A stretch of DNA of 64,000 bases from Lysinibacillus pakistanensis. Lineage in GTDB: Bacteria > Bacillota > Bacilli > Bacillales_A > Planococcaceae. The stretch is taken from NCBI RefSeq assembly GCF_030123245.1, contig NZ_CP126101.1, forward strand, positions 3,904,501 through 3,968,500, read 5' to 3'. A program made the translations under genes and the position numbers. This document shows, piece after piece, positions 1 to 9,561 of the stretch (positions within the stretch are counted from its first letter, which is position 1; each line of letters begins with the position of its first letter). The notes under the pieces were generated by a model. That model searched no databases, was not told the origin of the DNA, and saw only the letters and a list, made by a program, of their open reading frames with translations.

Positions 1-1455
1 CCCAGCAGCATGTGTAGAGGAATTTCTTGGCAAACCCTCTAATTTCAAAGCTACTTCTAACCAACGACGATGCTTTTCATCCTCTGCTATCCAGCCTTGT
101 AAGCCCTGTGATTCCGCGACCGCTTTTTGTAGCGTCATTCCAGGTTTATTAGGAATCAATTTCGAAATCTTTTCTAATGTTTCAGCTTCGAAGCCTAAAG
201 CTCGAGCTACATCCCGAGCCACAGCTTTTGCAGATAATGTACCAAATGTAATAATCTGCGCGACATTTGCCTTACCATATTTGTGTGCAACATATTGTAT
301 AACCTTTTGTCTTTTATTATCTACAAAATCAATATCAATATCTGGCAAAGAAATACGTTCTGGATTTAAAAAACGCTCGAATATTAATCCATATGCTAGA
401 GGATCTACTTGTGTTATAGAAAGACTATAGGCTACAAGTGATCCCGCTGATGAACCCCGGCCTGGCCCTGTTAAAATTTGATTTTCTTTGGCATATTGCA
501 TAAAATCCGCAACAATTAAAAAATAATCCGCAAAGCCCATTGAACAAATAATTTCAAGCTCATATTGTAGTCGCTCTTTATAAGCAGGTGGTATTTCATG
601 CTCATTGAAGCGCATTGTTAATCCAGTAAACGCCTCTTTGACAAGCAAGTTCTCAGCAGTCTCTCCTATTGGCACTGGAAATTTAGGCATTTGCACAGGC
701 ATATGAGGAATTTTGGCAGTACAGCTAGCTAACATTGCTGCGCTCGCTTCAAGCCATTCAGGACGATCAGCAAACCAGCTGCTCCATTCACTCTGAGTTG
801 GCACAAAATAACCTTGCAAGGCGGATACCTTTGTATCCGTGCATTTTTCACCTGTATCAATAGCTCTTACCACCTCGTAAGCAAAGTGGTCTTCAGGTCG
901 TAGAAAATAACAACTTTGTGAAGCGACTAAAGGAACGCTTTCGTTTTTACACCATGTAACACAATCCTGTTCTGTTTCTGCAATCATCCCTGCTGGTCTA
1001 GCAACTCCCATAAATAAATGCTGACCAAATAATGCTTTTAGTGCACTTGCTGCCTCTGTCCAATGTCCAATTTCCATTATGTCATTAGAGGAAAGCAATG
1101 CTATACAGCCTGCTGCATACCCCTTCAGCCATTTCCAAGGCAAAACTTCATCCTCTCTTATCGAAACAGCACTACTAATCTTTAATAAATGCTGATAACC
1201 TTCTTGTGTCTTTGCATATAAAACTAAAGGAATTTGTAACTCCTGCCATTGTATGTTTATAGAAAGACCGACTACAGCATGAATATTTGCTTGCTGTAAC
1301 GCCCTACAAAAAGGCAAAAGCCCATACAATTTCGAATTGACGATTGCACAGGCCTGCGTTTTTTGCTCTTGTAAAAAAGGGATCAATTGTTCAAGCCGAA
1401 TCGTGCTTTTCAATAAATCCGCGCTCGTATGCATTTTCGTATATACATGTGTCAA
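1..1455 (-). CDS. dnaE: DNA polymerase III subunit alpha DnaE, 5' part (cut by window edge)
   Basis: Replicative C-family DNA polymerase, the error-prone DnaE partner of PolC in Firmicutes. 485 codons are visible and the frame runs off the left edge; the family is usually over 1000 residues. Two pol III alpha motifs are readable: GPGRGSSAGSL near residue 328 and LPDIDIDF near residue 370, the latter carrying catalytic aspartates. I place the start at a TTG (1455) because an AAAGGAAGGG ribosome binding site lies just upstream and the N-terminus then aligns with the family (THVYTKMHTSADLL against FVHLQVHSGYSLL in B. subtilis, quoted from memory). The N-terminal PHP-like segment has lost most of the HxH metal-binding pattern, so proofreading by PHP is unlikely. 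The next gene, nrnA, starts on the same strand just upstream. Confidence 0.95.
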   Translation of the reverse strand, partial: MTHVYTKMHTSADLLKSTIRLEQLIPFLQEQKTQACAIVNSKLYGLLPFCRALQQANIHAVVGLSINIQWQELQIPLVLYAKTQEGYQHLLKISSAVSIREDEVLPWKWLKGYAAGCIALLSSNDIMEIGHWTEAASALKALFGQHLFMGVARPAGMIAETEQDCVTWCKNESVPLVASQSCYFLRPEDHFAYEVVRAIDTGEKCTDTKVSALQGYFVPTQSEWSSWFADRPEWLEASAAMLASCTAKIPHMPVQMPKFPVPIGETAENLLVKEAFTGLTMRFNEHEIPPAYKERLQYELEIICSMGFADYFLIVADFMQYAKENQILTGPGRGSSAGSLVAYSLSITQVDPLAYGLIFERFLNPERISLPDIDIDFVDNKRQKVIQYVAHKYGKANVAQIITFGTLSAKAVARDVARALGFEAETLEKISKLIPNKPGMTLQKAVAESQGLQGWIAEDEKHRRWLEVALKLEGLPRNSSTHAAG

Positions 1456-1481
1456 ATGAATCCCTTCCTTTCTTGATCTTG

Positions 1482-2435
1482 TTAGTTATTTGAGCGATAC
1501 GTTTGACAAATTGCCTGTAAACGATTTATCACACGATCCGCTTCCTCCCATGAATAAGCAGTTGCCCCTGAAGCTAATGGGTGTCCCCCACCATTGAATT
1601 CCTTCGCTAGCGTATTAATAACAGGACCTTTCGAGCGTAAACGTACTCGAATTTGTTCCCCCTCCTCAATAAACACAACCCATGCACAAATACCTTTCAC
1701 ACTACCAAGGCTGCCTACTAAAAGAGAAGCCTCAGATGGTACAGCCTCAAAATCTGTTAGCAATTCCTTCGTCAGCTTTATATATGCTGCCCCATGCTCA
1801 TCCATTTCAAAATTTTGATAGATATAGCCCTGTAAATTTAGTAATTTTTGTTCCATTTCATACATGCCATTAAAAATCTGATTTCTATCAAAATCATATG
1901 TAATGAGTTCTGCAGCAATTTTAAACGTTTTCGCAGTTGTACTTGGAAATTGAAATCTTCCTGTATCACCCACAATACCAGCAAATAGCAATCTTGCAGC
2001 TGCACTAGATAGCGACCAGTTGGCTGCATTGCGCCCTTCCTCAAAAAGCTCATAGATCATTTCACTACAAGAGCTAGCTGTCGTGTCCACCCACAATAAA
2101 TCGCCATATGCATCATCATTTGGATGATGATCGATTTTAATAACCATTTTACCCTTTGTATAGCGTTGGTCGTCAACACGTTCAGTATTTGCAGTATCCG
2201 TAACAATTACTAAAGCATTATCATAAACATCATCAGTAATTTGATCAGGCTGTGCCATAAATGTTAAAGAATCATCATGCTCACCTACAGCAAAAACCTT
2301 TTTTTCTGGATAGTTGGCTAAGATTAATTCTTTTAAACCTTGTTGAGATCCATAAGCATCTGGATCTGGACGTACATGACGATGAATAATAATTGTCTCA
2401 TATAAAGCAATTGTGTCGATGATTTGTCGTTTCAA
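1482..2435 (-). CDS. nrnA: Bifunctional oligoribonuclease / pAp phosphatase NrnA
   Basis: DHH-DHHA1 phosphoesterase that degrades nanoRNAs and removes the 3' phosphate of pAp (phosphoadenosine phosphate), a by-product of sulfate assimilation. The protein has 317 residues. The N-terminal metal site HRHVRPDPDA is near residue 18, the DHH signature (KIDHHPND) near residue 103, and the DHHA1 substrate motif NGGGHPLASGA near residue 281. I chose the TTG start at 2435 because TTGGGGGAAATTATA precedes it at good distance and the protein then begins KRQIIDTIALYETI as in the family. An ATG 39 bases further upstream has no ribosome binding site. It lies 26 bases before dnaE on the same strand and may be cotranscribed with it. 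Confidence 0.95.
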   Translation of the reverse strand: MKRQIIDTIALYETIIIHRHVRPDPDAYGSQQGLKELILANYPEKKVFAVGEHDDSLTFMAQPDQITDDVYDNALVIVTDTANTERVDDQRYTKGKMVIKIDHHPNDDAYGDLLWVDTTASSCSEMIYELFEEGRNAANWSLSSAAARLLFAGIVGDTGRFQFPSTTAKTFKIAAELITYDFDRNQIFNGMYEMEQKLLNLQGYIYQNFEMDEHGAAYIKLTKELLTDFEAVPSEASLLVGSLGSVKGICAWVVFIEEGEQIRVRLRSKGPVINTLAKEFNGGGHPLASGATAYSWEEADRVINRLQAICQTYRSNN

Positions 2436-2525
2436 TATAATTTCCCCCAAAATGATAGTAATAACCGTTAGCATTTTTCATCAATAATCGTTACAATAAT
2501 GTCTAGTTATGCTAGGAGGTTTACT

Positions 2526-2831
2526 ATGCTCAATTTAATTTTTGTGTTTGCCATAATCATATCATTTGTTTTTTATTTTTACTTTAAAACAAAACAATTC
2601 CGTTCTCCATTACCGATTGCAAAAAAATGGTACAAAAGCAAGGCGAATGTAGGTTTCGGTGCCTTTATACTTTTTTTTGGTTGTAATCAAGCTTATTTAT
2701 TCCCTGGATTATACACATTTATTATTGTAGCAATTCTTGTCGTTTTAGGCATCTTTGTTATTATTGAAAATATTAAAAAAGCACGACACTACGGTCAATT
2801 TGTTGAAGAGGAGTGCCGTATTAATCAATAA
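2526..2831 (+). CDS. ytpI: YtpI-like small membrane protein
   Basis: A 101-residue integral membrane protein of unknown function, recognised as YtpI-like from sequence pattern and from its position beside nrnA and ytoI. Three hydrophobic segments are visible: about residues 2-18, 37-55 and 59-80, followed by a charged C-terminal tail. The ATG at 2526 is the start because GCTAGGAGG lies 7 bases upstream; an earlier in-frame ATG at 2499 has no ribosome binding site. It is transcribed divergently from nrnA and ends at a hairpin terminator shared with the convergent ytoI. Confidence 0.85.
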   Translation: MLNLIFVFAIIISFVFYFYFKTKQFRSPLPIAKKWYKSKANVGFGAFILFFGCNQAYLFPGLYTFIIVAILVVLGIFVIIENIKKARHYGQFVEEECRINQ

Positions 2832-2841
2832 GCAAAAAAAT

Positions 2842-2880
2842 AAGGGATGGCCTAATATTTCCACTAGGCCATCCCTTTTC
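2842..2880. terminator. Bidirectional Rho-independent terminator between ytpI and ytoI
   Basis: A perfect 13-bp inverted repeat (AAGGGATGGCCTA / TAGGCCATCCCTT) with a 10-base loop. It has A-rich and T-rich flanks on both sides and sits between convergent genes, so it can serve both. Confidence 0.9.
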
Positions 2881-2884
2881 CAGC

Positions 2885-4192
2885 TTAGCGCTCCAAGAGT
2901 TGGAACATCATCATTGCCTTCCCGACTAACATTTGCTGATTAAACACTTCGAAGTCCATTTTCACAAATTTACGACTCATGTCTAAAATTCGAGGTTTTA
3001 CAGTAAGTGTACTTTCCATTTGTACAGGCTTGATGAAATAAATCGTCATGTTTTCGGCGACGGCATCGCCTCGCTTACGGCGCTTTAATGAAAATGAACC
3101 AACTTCTGCTAATAAAGTTGTAAATGCTCCGTAAGAAATCGCCCCATACTGGTTTGTCATTTGAGGTGTTACTTTAAACTCAACGATTAGCTCTTCATCA
3201 CCAAGAACCTTCATTTCATTTTTTACTAAATCATCAATTGTTTCTCCATGTTGAGGCTGTCTTTGTGCAAGCTGAAGTGCCTTAAGCACATCTTGACGGC
3301 TAATCACGCCTTGTAAAATCGTATCATCATCAACGATCGGTAACAAATCAATGCCTTCCCAAATCATACGGTGACCCGCAGAAGCAACACTCATTTTCAT
3401 GGATCCAGCAATCGGGTTTTTAGTCATTACCTTTTCAATAAGCTCAGTTTCTTCTCGACCGATTACGTCTTTCACAGTAATCATCCCAACAAGCTTATTA
3501 TTGGCTGTCACTACTGGAAAGGCACCATGAGTAGTTCGCTCATTTAGCTTTTGGAAATGATGAATTGTTTCATCATTTTTTAGGACAGCTGTATCTGTCA
3601 TCGGAACATAGATATCCTCAATAAATAATATATCCTTTTTGATTAATTGATCATAAATTGCTCGATTAATCATCGTCGCAACTGTAAACGTATCATAGCT
3701 TGTTGAAATGATTGGTAAATCTAATGAATCCGCAAGCTGCTTATTATCCTCCGTTGTATCAAAACCACCAGTTATTAAAACAGCTGCACCAGCTCGTAGC
3801 GCATTCTCATGGGCTTTAATACGGTTACCAACGATAAGCAAGCTTCCTGCATCTGTATAACGCATCATATCCTCTAATTGCATCGCACCAATCACAAATT
3901 TTGTCAGCGTTTTATGTAGTCCTGATTTCCCACCTAAAACCTGTCCATCAATTATATTGACAATTTCAGCAAACGTTAAGCGTTCAATATTCTCTTTCTT
4001 TTTCTTTTCAATACGAATTGTTCCAACCCGTTCAATAGAGCTAACTAAACGGCGATTCTCCGCTTCCTTAATAGCACGGTATGCAGTTCCTTCACTTACT
4101 TGCATTTCTTTTGCAATTTGACGTACTGAAATTTTATCACCCACGGGTAGTGATTCGATGTATTGTAAAATTTTCTCATGTTTTGTAGACAA
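2885..4192 (-). CDS. ytoI: YtoI-like HTH / DRTGG / CBS / hotdog-domain protein
   Basis: A 435-residue predicted cytoplasmic sensor or regulator of unknown ligand. In order: an N-terminal DeoR/GntR-like helix-turn-helix (about 15-60, VRQIAKEMQVSEGTAYRAIK), a DRTGG domain (about 75-180), a CBS pair (about 195-310, with LVGMITVKDVIGR and LQGVISRQDVLKA), and a C-terminal hotdog (4HBT-like) domain (about 320-430). This matches the YtoI architecture of Bacillales. CBS pairs bind adenine nucleotides and DRTGG domains are often linked to phosphotransacetylase-like proteins, but the target is unknown. The start is a TTG at 4192 with AGGTGA just upstream; no better in-frame ATG exists. Confidence 0.88.
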   Translation of the reverse strand: MSTKHEKILQYIESLPVGDKISVRQIAKEMQVSEGTAYRAIKEAENRRLVSSIERVGTIRIEKKKKENIERLTFAEIVNIIDGQVLGGKSGLHKTLTKFVIGAMQLEDMMRYTDAGSLLIVGNRIKAHENALRAGAAVLITGGFDTTEDNKQLADSLDLPIISTSYDTFTVATMINRAIYDQLIKKDILFIEDIYVPMTDTAVLKNDETIHHFQKLNERTTHGAFPVVTANNKLVGMITVKDVIGREETELIEKVMTKNPIAGSMKMSVASAGHRMIWEGIDLLPIVDDDTILQGVISRQDVLKALQLAQRQPQHGETIDDLVKNEMKVLGDEELIVEFKVTPQMTNQYGAISYGAFTTLLAEVGSFSLKRRKRGDAVAENMTIYFIKPVQMESTLTVKPRILDMSRKFVKMDFEVFNQQMLVGKAMMMFQLLER

Positions 4193-4344
4193 AATATCAC
4201 CTATTCCTCAAGCATCATTTCTGCTCTTAGTGTACCATATATTTTATAAAAATATTTAATATAAAGTGATGAATTTGTTTAACTTTCCCCATCGTTTCAA
4301 CTATGCACGTGGTGTCAATTTATATAGTACAGCAGTGTCACTGT

Positions 4345-5028
4345 TTAGGAACAGTTTACTTTTTCACCGGCTTTTAAAATTTGCACCTCTGAATTTTGCA
4401 CTAGTTCCGCAAAAATTTGTGGATCCTGCTCGATTGGAGGAAATGTATTGTAATGAATTGGTACGACAATTTTCGGCTTCAAAAATGCAACTGCACATGC
4501 AGCATCCTCTGGCCCCATTGTGAAATTATCACCAATTGGTATAAAGGCAATATCAATCGGATGGCGCTCACCAATTAATTTCATATCACTAAATAGCGCT
4601 GTATCTCCTGCGTGATAGATTGTTAATCCCTCAATAAATAATAAAACTCCTGCTGGCATTCCCATATAAATAATTTCATTATTTTCAGTTACATAGGAAG
4701 AACCATGGAAAGCTTGCGTAAATTTCACTTTACCAAAATCAAATTCTCTTGCCCCTCCTATGTGCATTGGATGCGCTTTCACGCCTTGCCAGGAAATCCA
4801 ATTGGCCAGCTCATTTGGTGCAATAACAAGTGCGTCTTTCTTCTTTGCAAGCTCTACCGTATCACCAACATGATCATTATGTCCATGCGTCAATATAATA
4901 ATATCTGGTGCTTCTTCCGCAACCTTTAAATCTGTTTGCCCATTCCCATTAATGAATGGATCAATCAATATTGTTTTCCCATAAGTTTGAATTTTAACAA
5001 CGGAATGTCCATGATAGCTTATCTCCAT
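4345..5028 (-). CDS. ytkL: Metal-dependent hydrolase, UPF0173 / YtkL family
   Basis: A 227-residue metallo-beta-lactamase-fold hydrolase of unknown substrate. The signature [10 protein letters not shown] (HxHxDH) is near residue 47, with a further ligand set at YHAGDTALF near 140 and a late PIHYNTFPP histidine near 192. The start ATG at 5028 follows AAGGAGGAATTATAAA. It is monocistronic, divergent from the peptidase gene at 5336 and convergent with nothing close. No clear terminator with a T-run was found between its stop and ytoI. Confidence 0.9.
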   Translation of the reverse strand: MEISYHGHSVVKIQTYGKTILIDPFINGNGQTDLKVAEEAPDIIILTHGHNDHVGDTVELAKKKDALVIAPNELANWISWQGVKAHPMHIGGAREFDFGKVKFTQAFHGSSYVTENNEIIYMGMPAGVLLFIEGLTIYHAGDTALFSDMKLIGERHPIDIAFIPIGDNFTMGPEDAACAVAFLKPKIVVPIHYNTFPPIEQDPQIFAELVQNSEVQILKAGEKVNCS

Positions 5029-5335
5029 TTTATAATTCCTCCTTGCACTATTGTTACGAATCCATGTGTCGAAAAGGCCAAATTGGTAACTGGTAATTAG
5101 TAAGCTACTGATTACTATTACACAATATGCCCCCTTTAATTTTTATTCGCTATTCATGCGCGTTTTCCCTTTTTTTGATATGCTTATAGGGAGAATTGTT
5201 GTCTTATCTTATCAGACTTTACCCGATTAAGAGACAATTATTCATTAGCAAAGGAGATGACCCGCTCAAAAGTAGAAGCCTCACCAAGCTTCAGCAGTAA
5301 AAAAATCTTTTAAGCAACAAGAGGAGGAAATGTCT
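5029..5335. other. Divergent intergenic region upstream of ytkL and the M24 peptidase
   Basis: About 300 bases without a gene. It contains an imperfect inverted repeat (AATTGTTGTCTTA at 5194-5206 and TAAGAGACAATT at 5228-5239) that could form a leader hairpin ahead of the peptidase gene. No T-box or known riboswitch core was recognised, and I could not assign a confident promoter. Confidence 0.3.
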
Positions 5336-6424
5336 ATGTCAAAGGTAGAAGAAATTCAAAACTATTTACAACAAAACCAAATTGATGCTGCTTTCGTAAC
5401 AACACCTGATAATGTTTTTTACGTTTCTGGCTTTAAAAGTAATCCACATGAGCGATTACTGGGCGTGATGATTTTCAAAAACGCAGAGCCTTTTTTAATT
5501 TGTCCAAAAATGGAGATTCCAGATGCGAAGGCTGCTGGCTGGTCACACGAGGTGGTTGGTCACCAAGATACGGAAAACTCCATGGAAGTTCTTGCCCAAA
5601 CTATAAAAGATCGAAATGTGAATCCATCAGCTTTTGCTATTGAAAAGGCTCACCTTATTGTAGAGCGTTTTGAGGCACTACAGCAATCATTCCCGGAAGC
5701 AAATTTTGTCCGTCTTGATGAAAAAATCAATGCTTTGCGTGTTATTAAGGATGAACATGAATTAGAAAAATTACGTAAAGCTGCTGAACTTGCTGACTAC
5801 GCAATTGAGGTCGGTTGTAAGGAAATCGCTGAAGGAAAAACAGAAATGGAAATTGTAACAGCTATTGAAAGTGCTATTCAAGAAAAAGGCTGTAAAATGT
5901 CCTTCGAAACAACAGTATTGAGTGGACCGAAAACAGCCTCTCCACACGGTATACCGGGTTCCCGTAAAATTGAAAAAGGCGATATGGTGTTATTTGATCT
6001 AGGCGTAAATTACGATGGTTATTGCTCTGATATTACACGTACAGTTGCCTTTGGTGAACCAAGCGAAGCACAGAAGGAAATTTATCATACTGTGCTAGCT
6101 GCCAATACAAATGCCATTGCTGCTGTAAAGCCAGGTGTCCGTGCAATGGAGTTAGATAAAATTGCCCGTGACACGATTGCTGATGCTGGTTTCGGAGAGT
6201 ATTTTACACATCGACTAGGTCATGGCCTTGGCATTTCCGTCCATGAATTCCCTTCAGTGACAGGTGCTAATGAACTGATTATGGAAGAAGGAATGGTCTT
6301 TACAATTGAACCAGGTATCTACAAATCTGATGTAACAGGTGTCCGTATTGAAGATGATGTGGTTGTTACAAAAGATGGAGTCGAGGTGCTTACAAAGTTC
6401 CAAAAGGAATTAATTGTGCTTTAA
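5336..6424 (+). CDS. M24B family Xaa-Pro dipeptidase/aminopeptidase
   Basis: A 362-residue cytoplasmic metallopeptidase of the pita-bread fold, expected to cleave Xaa-Pro peptides with two divalent metals. An N-terminal creatinase-like domain spans about residues 1-130 and the M24 catalytic domain about 140-362. The metal ligands are visible: DLGVNYDGYCSDITR (two Asp), HRLGHGLGISVHE (His), TIEPGIY (Glu) and RIEDDV (Glu). Two ATGs lie close together; the second (5336) is preferred because GAGGAGG ends 8 bases upstream, against 2 bases for the first. In B. subtilis terms it resembles YkvY/PepQ rather than YqhT, from memory. It is monocistronic and followed by a terminator. Confidence 0.9.
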   Translation: MSKVEEIQNYLQQNQIDAAFVTTPDNVFYVSGFKSNPHERLLGVMIFKNAEPFLICPKMEIPDAKAAGWSHEVVGHQDTENSMEVLAQTIKDRNVNPSAFAIEKAHLIVERFEALQQSFPEANFVRLDEKINALRVIKDEHELEKLRKAAELADYAIEVGCKEIAEGKTEMEIVTAIESAIQEKGCKMSFETTVLSGPKTASPHGIPGSRKIEKGDMVLFDLGVNYDGYCSDITRTVAFGEPSEAQKEIYHTVLAANTNAIAAVKPGVRAMELDKIARDTIADAGFGEYFTHRLGHGLGISVHEFPSVTGANELIMEEGMVFTIEPGIYKSDVTGVRIEDDVVVTKDGVEVLTKFQKELIVL

Positions 6425-6450
6425 TGCTTCCTAATTACATTTAGTCCAAT

Positions 6451-6495
6451 CAAAAAAGGAAGCACCATGAGTTTTCTCATAGTTGCTTCCTTTTG
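6451..6495. terminator. Bidirectional terminator between the M24 peptidase and ald
   Basis: Inverted repeat AAAAAGGAAGCA / TGCTTCCTTTT with an inner ATGAG/CTCAT pairing, between convergent genes, with T-rich ends on both strands. Confidence 0.85.
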
Positions 6496-6504
6496 CTATT
6501 TCAA

Positions 6505-7620
6505 TTATTGAAGTAATTCATCTACATCAACAAATGGCAGACCTTGAGAATCAGCTACCGCCTTGTAAACAAGTTGTCCATCTAACGTATTTACACCTTT
6601 TTTCAATGCAGGATTATCAAGACATGCTTGTTTATATCCCTTATTTGCGATTTGCAGTGCATAAGGAATTGTATTATTTGTTAAAGCAATAGTTGAAGTA
6701 CGAGGAACAGCCCCTGGCATGTTTGCTACTGCATAGTGCACTACACCATGTTTAACATAAGTTGGATCATCATGTGTCGTCACACGATCGGATGTTGCAA
6801 AAATTCCACCTTGATCAATGGCAATATCAACAACTACTGAGCCTGGTTGCATAGACTTAATCATTTCCTCAGAAACAAGCTTAGGTGCCTTAGCCCCAGG
6901 AATTAACACTGCTCCAATTACTAAATCTGAGTTTTTCACGGATTCCGCAATATTATAAGGATTAGACATTAATGTTTGAACATCACGACCAAATAAATCC
7001 TCTAATTGACGTAAACGCTCTGGGCTTAAATCAATTACTGTTACATCTGCACCCATACCAACAGCTATTTTTGCCGCATTTGTTCCAGCAATACCACCAC
7101 CAATAACAGTGACTTTACCGCGTGGTACACCAGATACACCGCCAAGTAGAATTCCTTTTCCTGCATGGTTTCTCTCTAGGAACTGTGCCCCAATTTGCGT
7201 TGCCATTTTACCTGCAACTTCACTCATTGGTGTTAATAGTGGTAAGGAACCATTTGCTAATTGAACTGTTTCATAAGCAATACCAACAACTTTTTTATTT
7301 AAAAGAGCCTGCGTTAATTCGATTTCTGGTGCTAAATGCAAATAAGTGAATAGGATTTGCCCCTCTTGGAAGTAGTCATATTCTGATGCAACAGGTTCTT
7401 TTACCTTCATAATCATTTCTTGTGACCATGCCTCTTTTGCTGTTTCAACAATGTGAGCACCTGCTTCCTGGTAGTCTGCATCTGTAAAGCTTGATCCTAA
7501 GCCTGCTCCTGTTTCAATGAATACTTCATGACCAGCATGTGTTAATGTAACAACTCCAGCGGGTGTCATTGCTACACGATTTTCATTGTTTTTAATCTCT
7601 TTTGGAATACCAATTTTCAT
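6505..7620 (-). CDS. ald: Alanine dehydrogenase
   Basis: NAD-dependent oxidative deamination of L-alanine to pyruvate and ammonium, used for alanine catabolism and needed for normal sporulation in B. subtilis. The protein has 371 residues, the usual family length. The N-terminus [20 protein letters not shown] and the Rossmann motif [15 protein letters not shown] near residue 172 are diagnostic; the catalytic Lys/His pair region (MKVKEP near residue 75, TYLHLAPE near 97) is intact. The start ATG has AGGGGATAGGAAAG directly upstream. It is monocistronic with a long 5' region of about 430 bases shared with the divergent stress protein gene. Confidence 0.97.
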   Translation of the reverse strand: MKIGIPKEIKNNENRVAMTPAGVVTLTHAGHEVFIETGAGLGSSFTDADYQEAGAHIVETAKEAWSQEMIMKVKEPVASEYDYFQEGQILFTYLHLAPEIELTQALLNKKVVGIAYETVQLANGSLPLLTPMSEVAGKMATQIGAQFLERNHAGKGILLGGVSGVPRGKVTVIGGGIAGTNAAKIAVGMGADVTVIDLSPERLRQLEDLFGRDVQTLMSNPYNIAESVKNSDLVIGAVLIPGAKAPKLVSEEMIKSMQPGSVVVDIAIDQGGIFATSDRVTTHDDPTYVKHGVVHYAVANMPGAVPRTSTIALTNNTIPYALQIANKGYKQACLDNPALKKGVNTLDGQLVYKAVADSQGLPFVDVDELLQ

Positions 7621-8012
7621 CTTTCCTATCCCCTTCCATTACCTAAGAAATTAGCATCATTTTTGTAAATACGATTTTTTCCGTATTGATGCACCCCTTG
7701 CCCTTCCATATTACCAAAAATAATCAAAAAATGCTTTAAATAAAGCGATTACAGCTAAAATTAATAACATTTACAAAATACAAAATTTTCAAATTAATAA
7801 TATTACATTTTCAGTTGGTATTCATAAAAATAGACACTCACCGTTTCTATTAACAAAATGTAATCTTCGTTTTTATAATGGATTCCCAGTTGGAAGTACT
7901 GTTCTTTGGACAACATTATATGAGGGAAATTGATATTTTAGCAGTTTCACAATAAAAGCCTTCACTTTTTCACATTTTTTCTTTCGGAAAGTATTTCCTT
8001 TAGAAAATCATT
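7621..8012. other. Divergent intergenic region between ald and the universal stress protein
   Basis: About 390 AT-rich bases with no gene that I can support. A short palindromic stretch (AAATACGATTTTTTCCGTATT, 7666-7686) lies near the ald start. Apart from the stress-protein promoter reported separately, nothing recognisable was seen. Confidence 0.4.
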
Positions 8013-8021
8013 TGGTATAAT
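8013..8021 (+). promoter_or_regulatory. Extended -10 promoter of the universal stress protein gene
   Basis: TGGTATAAT (TGn plus a perfect TATAAT) about 31 bases upstream of the start codon. The -35 region is poor, which fits an extended -10 sigma-A promoter. Confidence 0.6.
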
Positions 8022-8051
8022 CAGAATATATAAATCAGGGAGGTAATTTAA

Positions 8052-8501
8052 ATGGCTAATCATTATAAAAGCATTGTAGTTGCAGTAGACGGTTCTAAGG
8101 AAGCAGAATACGCTTTCCGTAAATCAATTGACGTGGCAAAACGTAACGAAGGTGCTGTGTTAAACCTAGTAAATGTTATCGATACACGTTCTTTCGCTGC
8201 AATCGAAGCTTATGATCGTTCCATTGCCGAGCGTGCTCAAGCATTCTCTGAAGAATTATTAAATGGTTACAAAAAACAAGCTGAAGATGAAGGCTTAACG
8301 AACATTAACCTTGTAATTGAATATGGCTCACCAAAAAATATCATTACGAAAGAGCTTTCTAGCATCGTAGACGCAGACTTAATCATCTGTGGTGCAACTG
8401 GTCTAAATGCAGTAGAACGCTTCCTAATCGGTTCAGTATCTGAAGCAATTGTACGTTCAGCAAAATGTGACGTACTTGTTATCCGTACGCCAGAAAAATA
8501 A
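8052..8501 (+). CDS. Universal stress protein, UspA family
   Basis: A 149-residue cytoplasmic stress protein. The ATP-binding type signature G-2x-G-9x-G(S/T) is visible as GATGLNAVERFLIGSVSEA near residues 118-136, and the N-terminal strand SIVVAVDGSKEAEYAF carries the conserved Asp. The start follows AGGGAGGTAATTTAA. The gene is short, single, and bounded by its own promoter and terminator. Its codons are rich in well-used triplets, suggesting strong expression. The exact regulator is unknown. Confidence 0.93.
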   Translation: MANHYKSIVVAVDGSKEAEYAFRKSIDVAKRNEGAVLNLVNVIDTRSFAAIEAYDRSIAERAQAFSEELLNGYKKQAEDEGLTNINLVIEYGSPKNIITKELSSIVDADLIICGATGLNAVERFLIGSVSEAIVRSAKCDVLVIRTPEK

Positions 8502-8510
8502 TTAGTACAT

Positions 8511-8540
8511 AAAAAGGTATCCAATTTTGGATACCTTTTT
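8511..8540. terminator. Bidirectional terminator between usp and ytxK
   Basis: Perfect inverted repeat AAAAAGGTATCC / GGATACCTTTTT with a 6-base loop between convergent genes. Confidence 0.92.
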
Positions 8541-8542
8541 AA

Positions 8543-9472
8543 TTATTTATCTTCTCGCCACATTTTCACTTTTTCAAAGAACATCGCTAGCGCTTGTTTA
8601 TTTTGCATATTTGGTACCTTTGCCAGCAATACCTCTTTCGGTGCCTTAAAGTCCTGCCCCTGCTTTTGCAAAATAACAATGCTTTTCTCAAGGGCTCTGT
8701 TTGCAAATATTGTATCAGGCAGCTGAATAATTGCTTGAATCCAAGCATGCTTCTGGATATATTTATGCAATTGCTTAGATTGCTCTGAGTCAAAAAGATG
8801 GGATGGTGCAAGGAAGAATAAATAGCCCCCATCCTTCGTGTAGTTAATGGACTGCTCAATAAACAAATGATGTGCAAAACTCATTCCTTCTGAAGGACAT
8901 AATTCATAATTCAATGCCACTTCCTCGTTCGGATAGTAACCGACTGGTAGATCACAAACAATTGCATCCACTGGATTTACAAGTAAATCCTCTAAAGCAT
9001 CTTGACGGTATAAAGACACAGGCTGCTCTGTCAAATCAGCTGTTGCTGCGGCTAAACGAATAAGCAGCTCATCAATCTCGATACCAGTAGCTTCTATCTT
9101 TCCATCTAATAAATTCATAACTGTTAGTAGTAAATTCCCTGTACCAACCGCTGGATCCAACATAGCGATTTTTTCTGTTGCTAGACGATCTGCAAAAATC
9201 TGCTCCACAAAATAGCCAACTAATAGACCAAGTGTATCTGGTGTCATTTGATGATTAGGCTGAGAACCTTTTCTCATACCCTTTAAGATAGCAATTTGAA
9301 CTGCTTTTCGTACTTCTTCCTTAGTTGCACCTTCTTGAGAAAAATCAACTACTCCATCTAGCCACGCCTCTAAACCATCCAAAACTCCTTCAAGCAAAGT
9401 AATATCTTGTTCTTTTTCTATTTTCTCAGCATGTTCATTAAGCATACCAAATAACTTCTCAATATTTTCCAT
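8543..9472 (-). CDS. ytxK: Class I SAM-dependent DNA methyltransferase-like protein (YtxK family)
   Basis: A 309-residue protein resembling adenine-specific N6 methyltransferases of type I systems. The SAM-binding motif AMLDPAVGTGNLL lies near residue 103, and the catalytic motif is IVCDLPVGYYPNEE near 170, so the canonical NPPY is replaced by DLPVGYY. Whether it methylates DNA is therefore unclear. The ATG at 9472 is preferred over an ORF start 16 codons upstream because AAAGGAAG lies 6 bases before it. It sits downstream of tpx on the same strand but is separated by a terminator, as in the ytxK-tpx neighbourhood of B. subtilis. Confidence 0.88.
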   Translation of the reverse strand: MENIEKLFGMLNEHAEKIEKEQDITLLEGVLDGLEAWLDGVVDFSQEGATKEEVRKAVQIAILKGMRKGSQPNHQMTPDTLGLLVGYFVEQIFADRLATEKIAMLDPAVGTGNLLLTVMNLLDGKIEATGIEIDELLIRLAAATADLTEQPVSLYRQDALEDLLVNPVDAIVCDLPVGYYPNEEVALNYELCPSEGMSFAHHLFIEQSINYTKDGGYLFFLAPSHLFDSEQSKQLHKYIQKHAWIQAIIQLPDTIFANRALEKSIVILQKQGQDFKAPKEVLLAKVPNMQNKQALAMFFEKVKMWREDK

Positions 9473-9492
9473 AGATAACTTCCTTTCACGCA

Positions 9493-9527
9493 GAAAAGAG
9501 CCGTGACAAAACCTTGTCACAGCCCCT
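9493..9527 (-). terminator. Terminator after tpx
   Basis: Read on the minus strand, GGGCTGTGACAA pairs with TTGTCACGGCTC (loop of about 5 bases) followed by TTTT. It lies between tpx and ytxK, so ytxK depends on read-through or its own promoter. Confidence 0.8.
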
Positions 9528-9561
9528 TTGTCTAGTAATATCTTAGCCTAAAAGCAGTATT

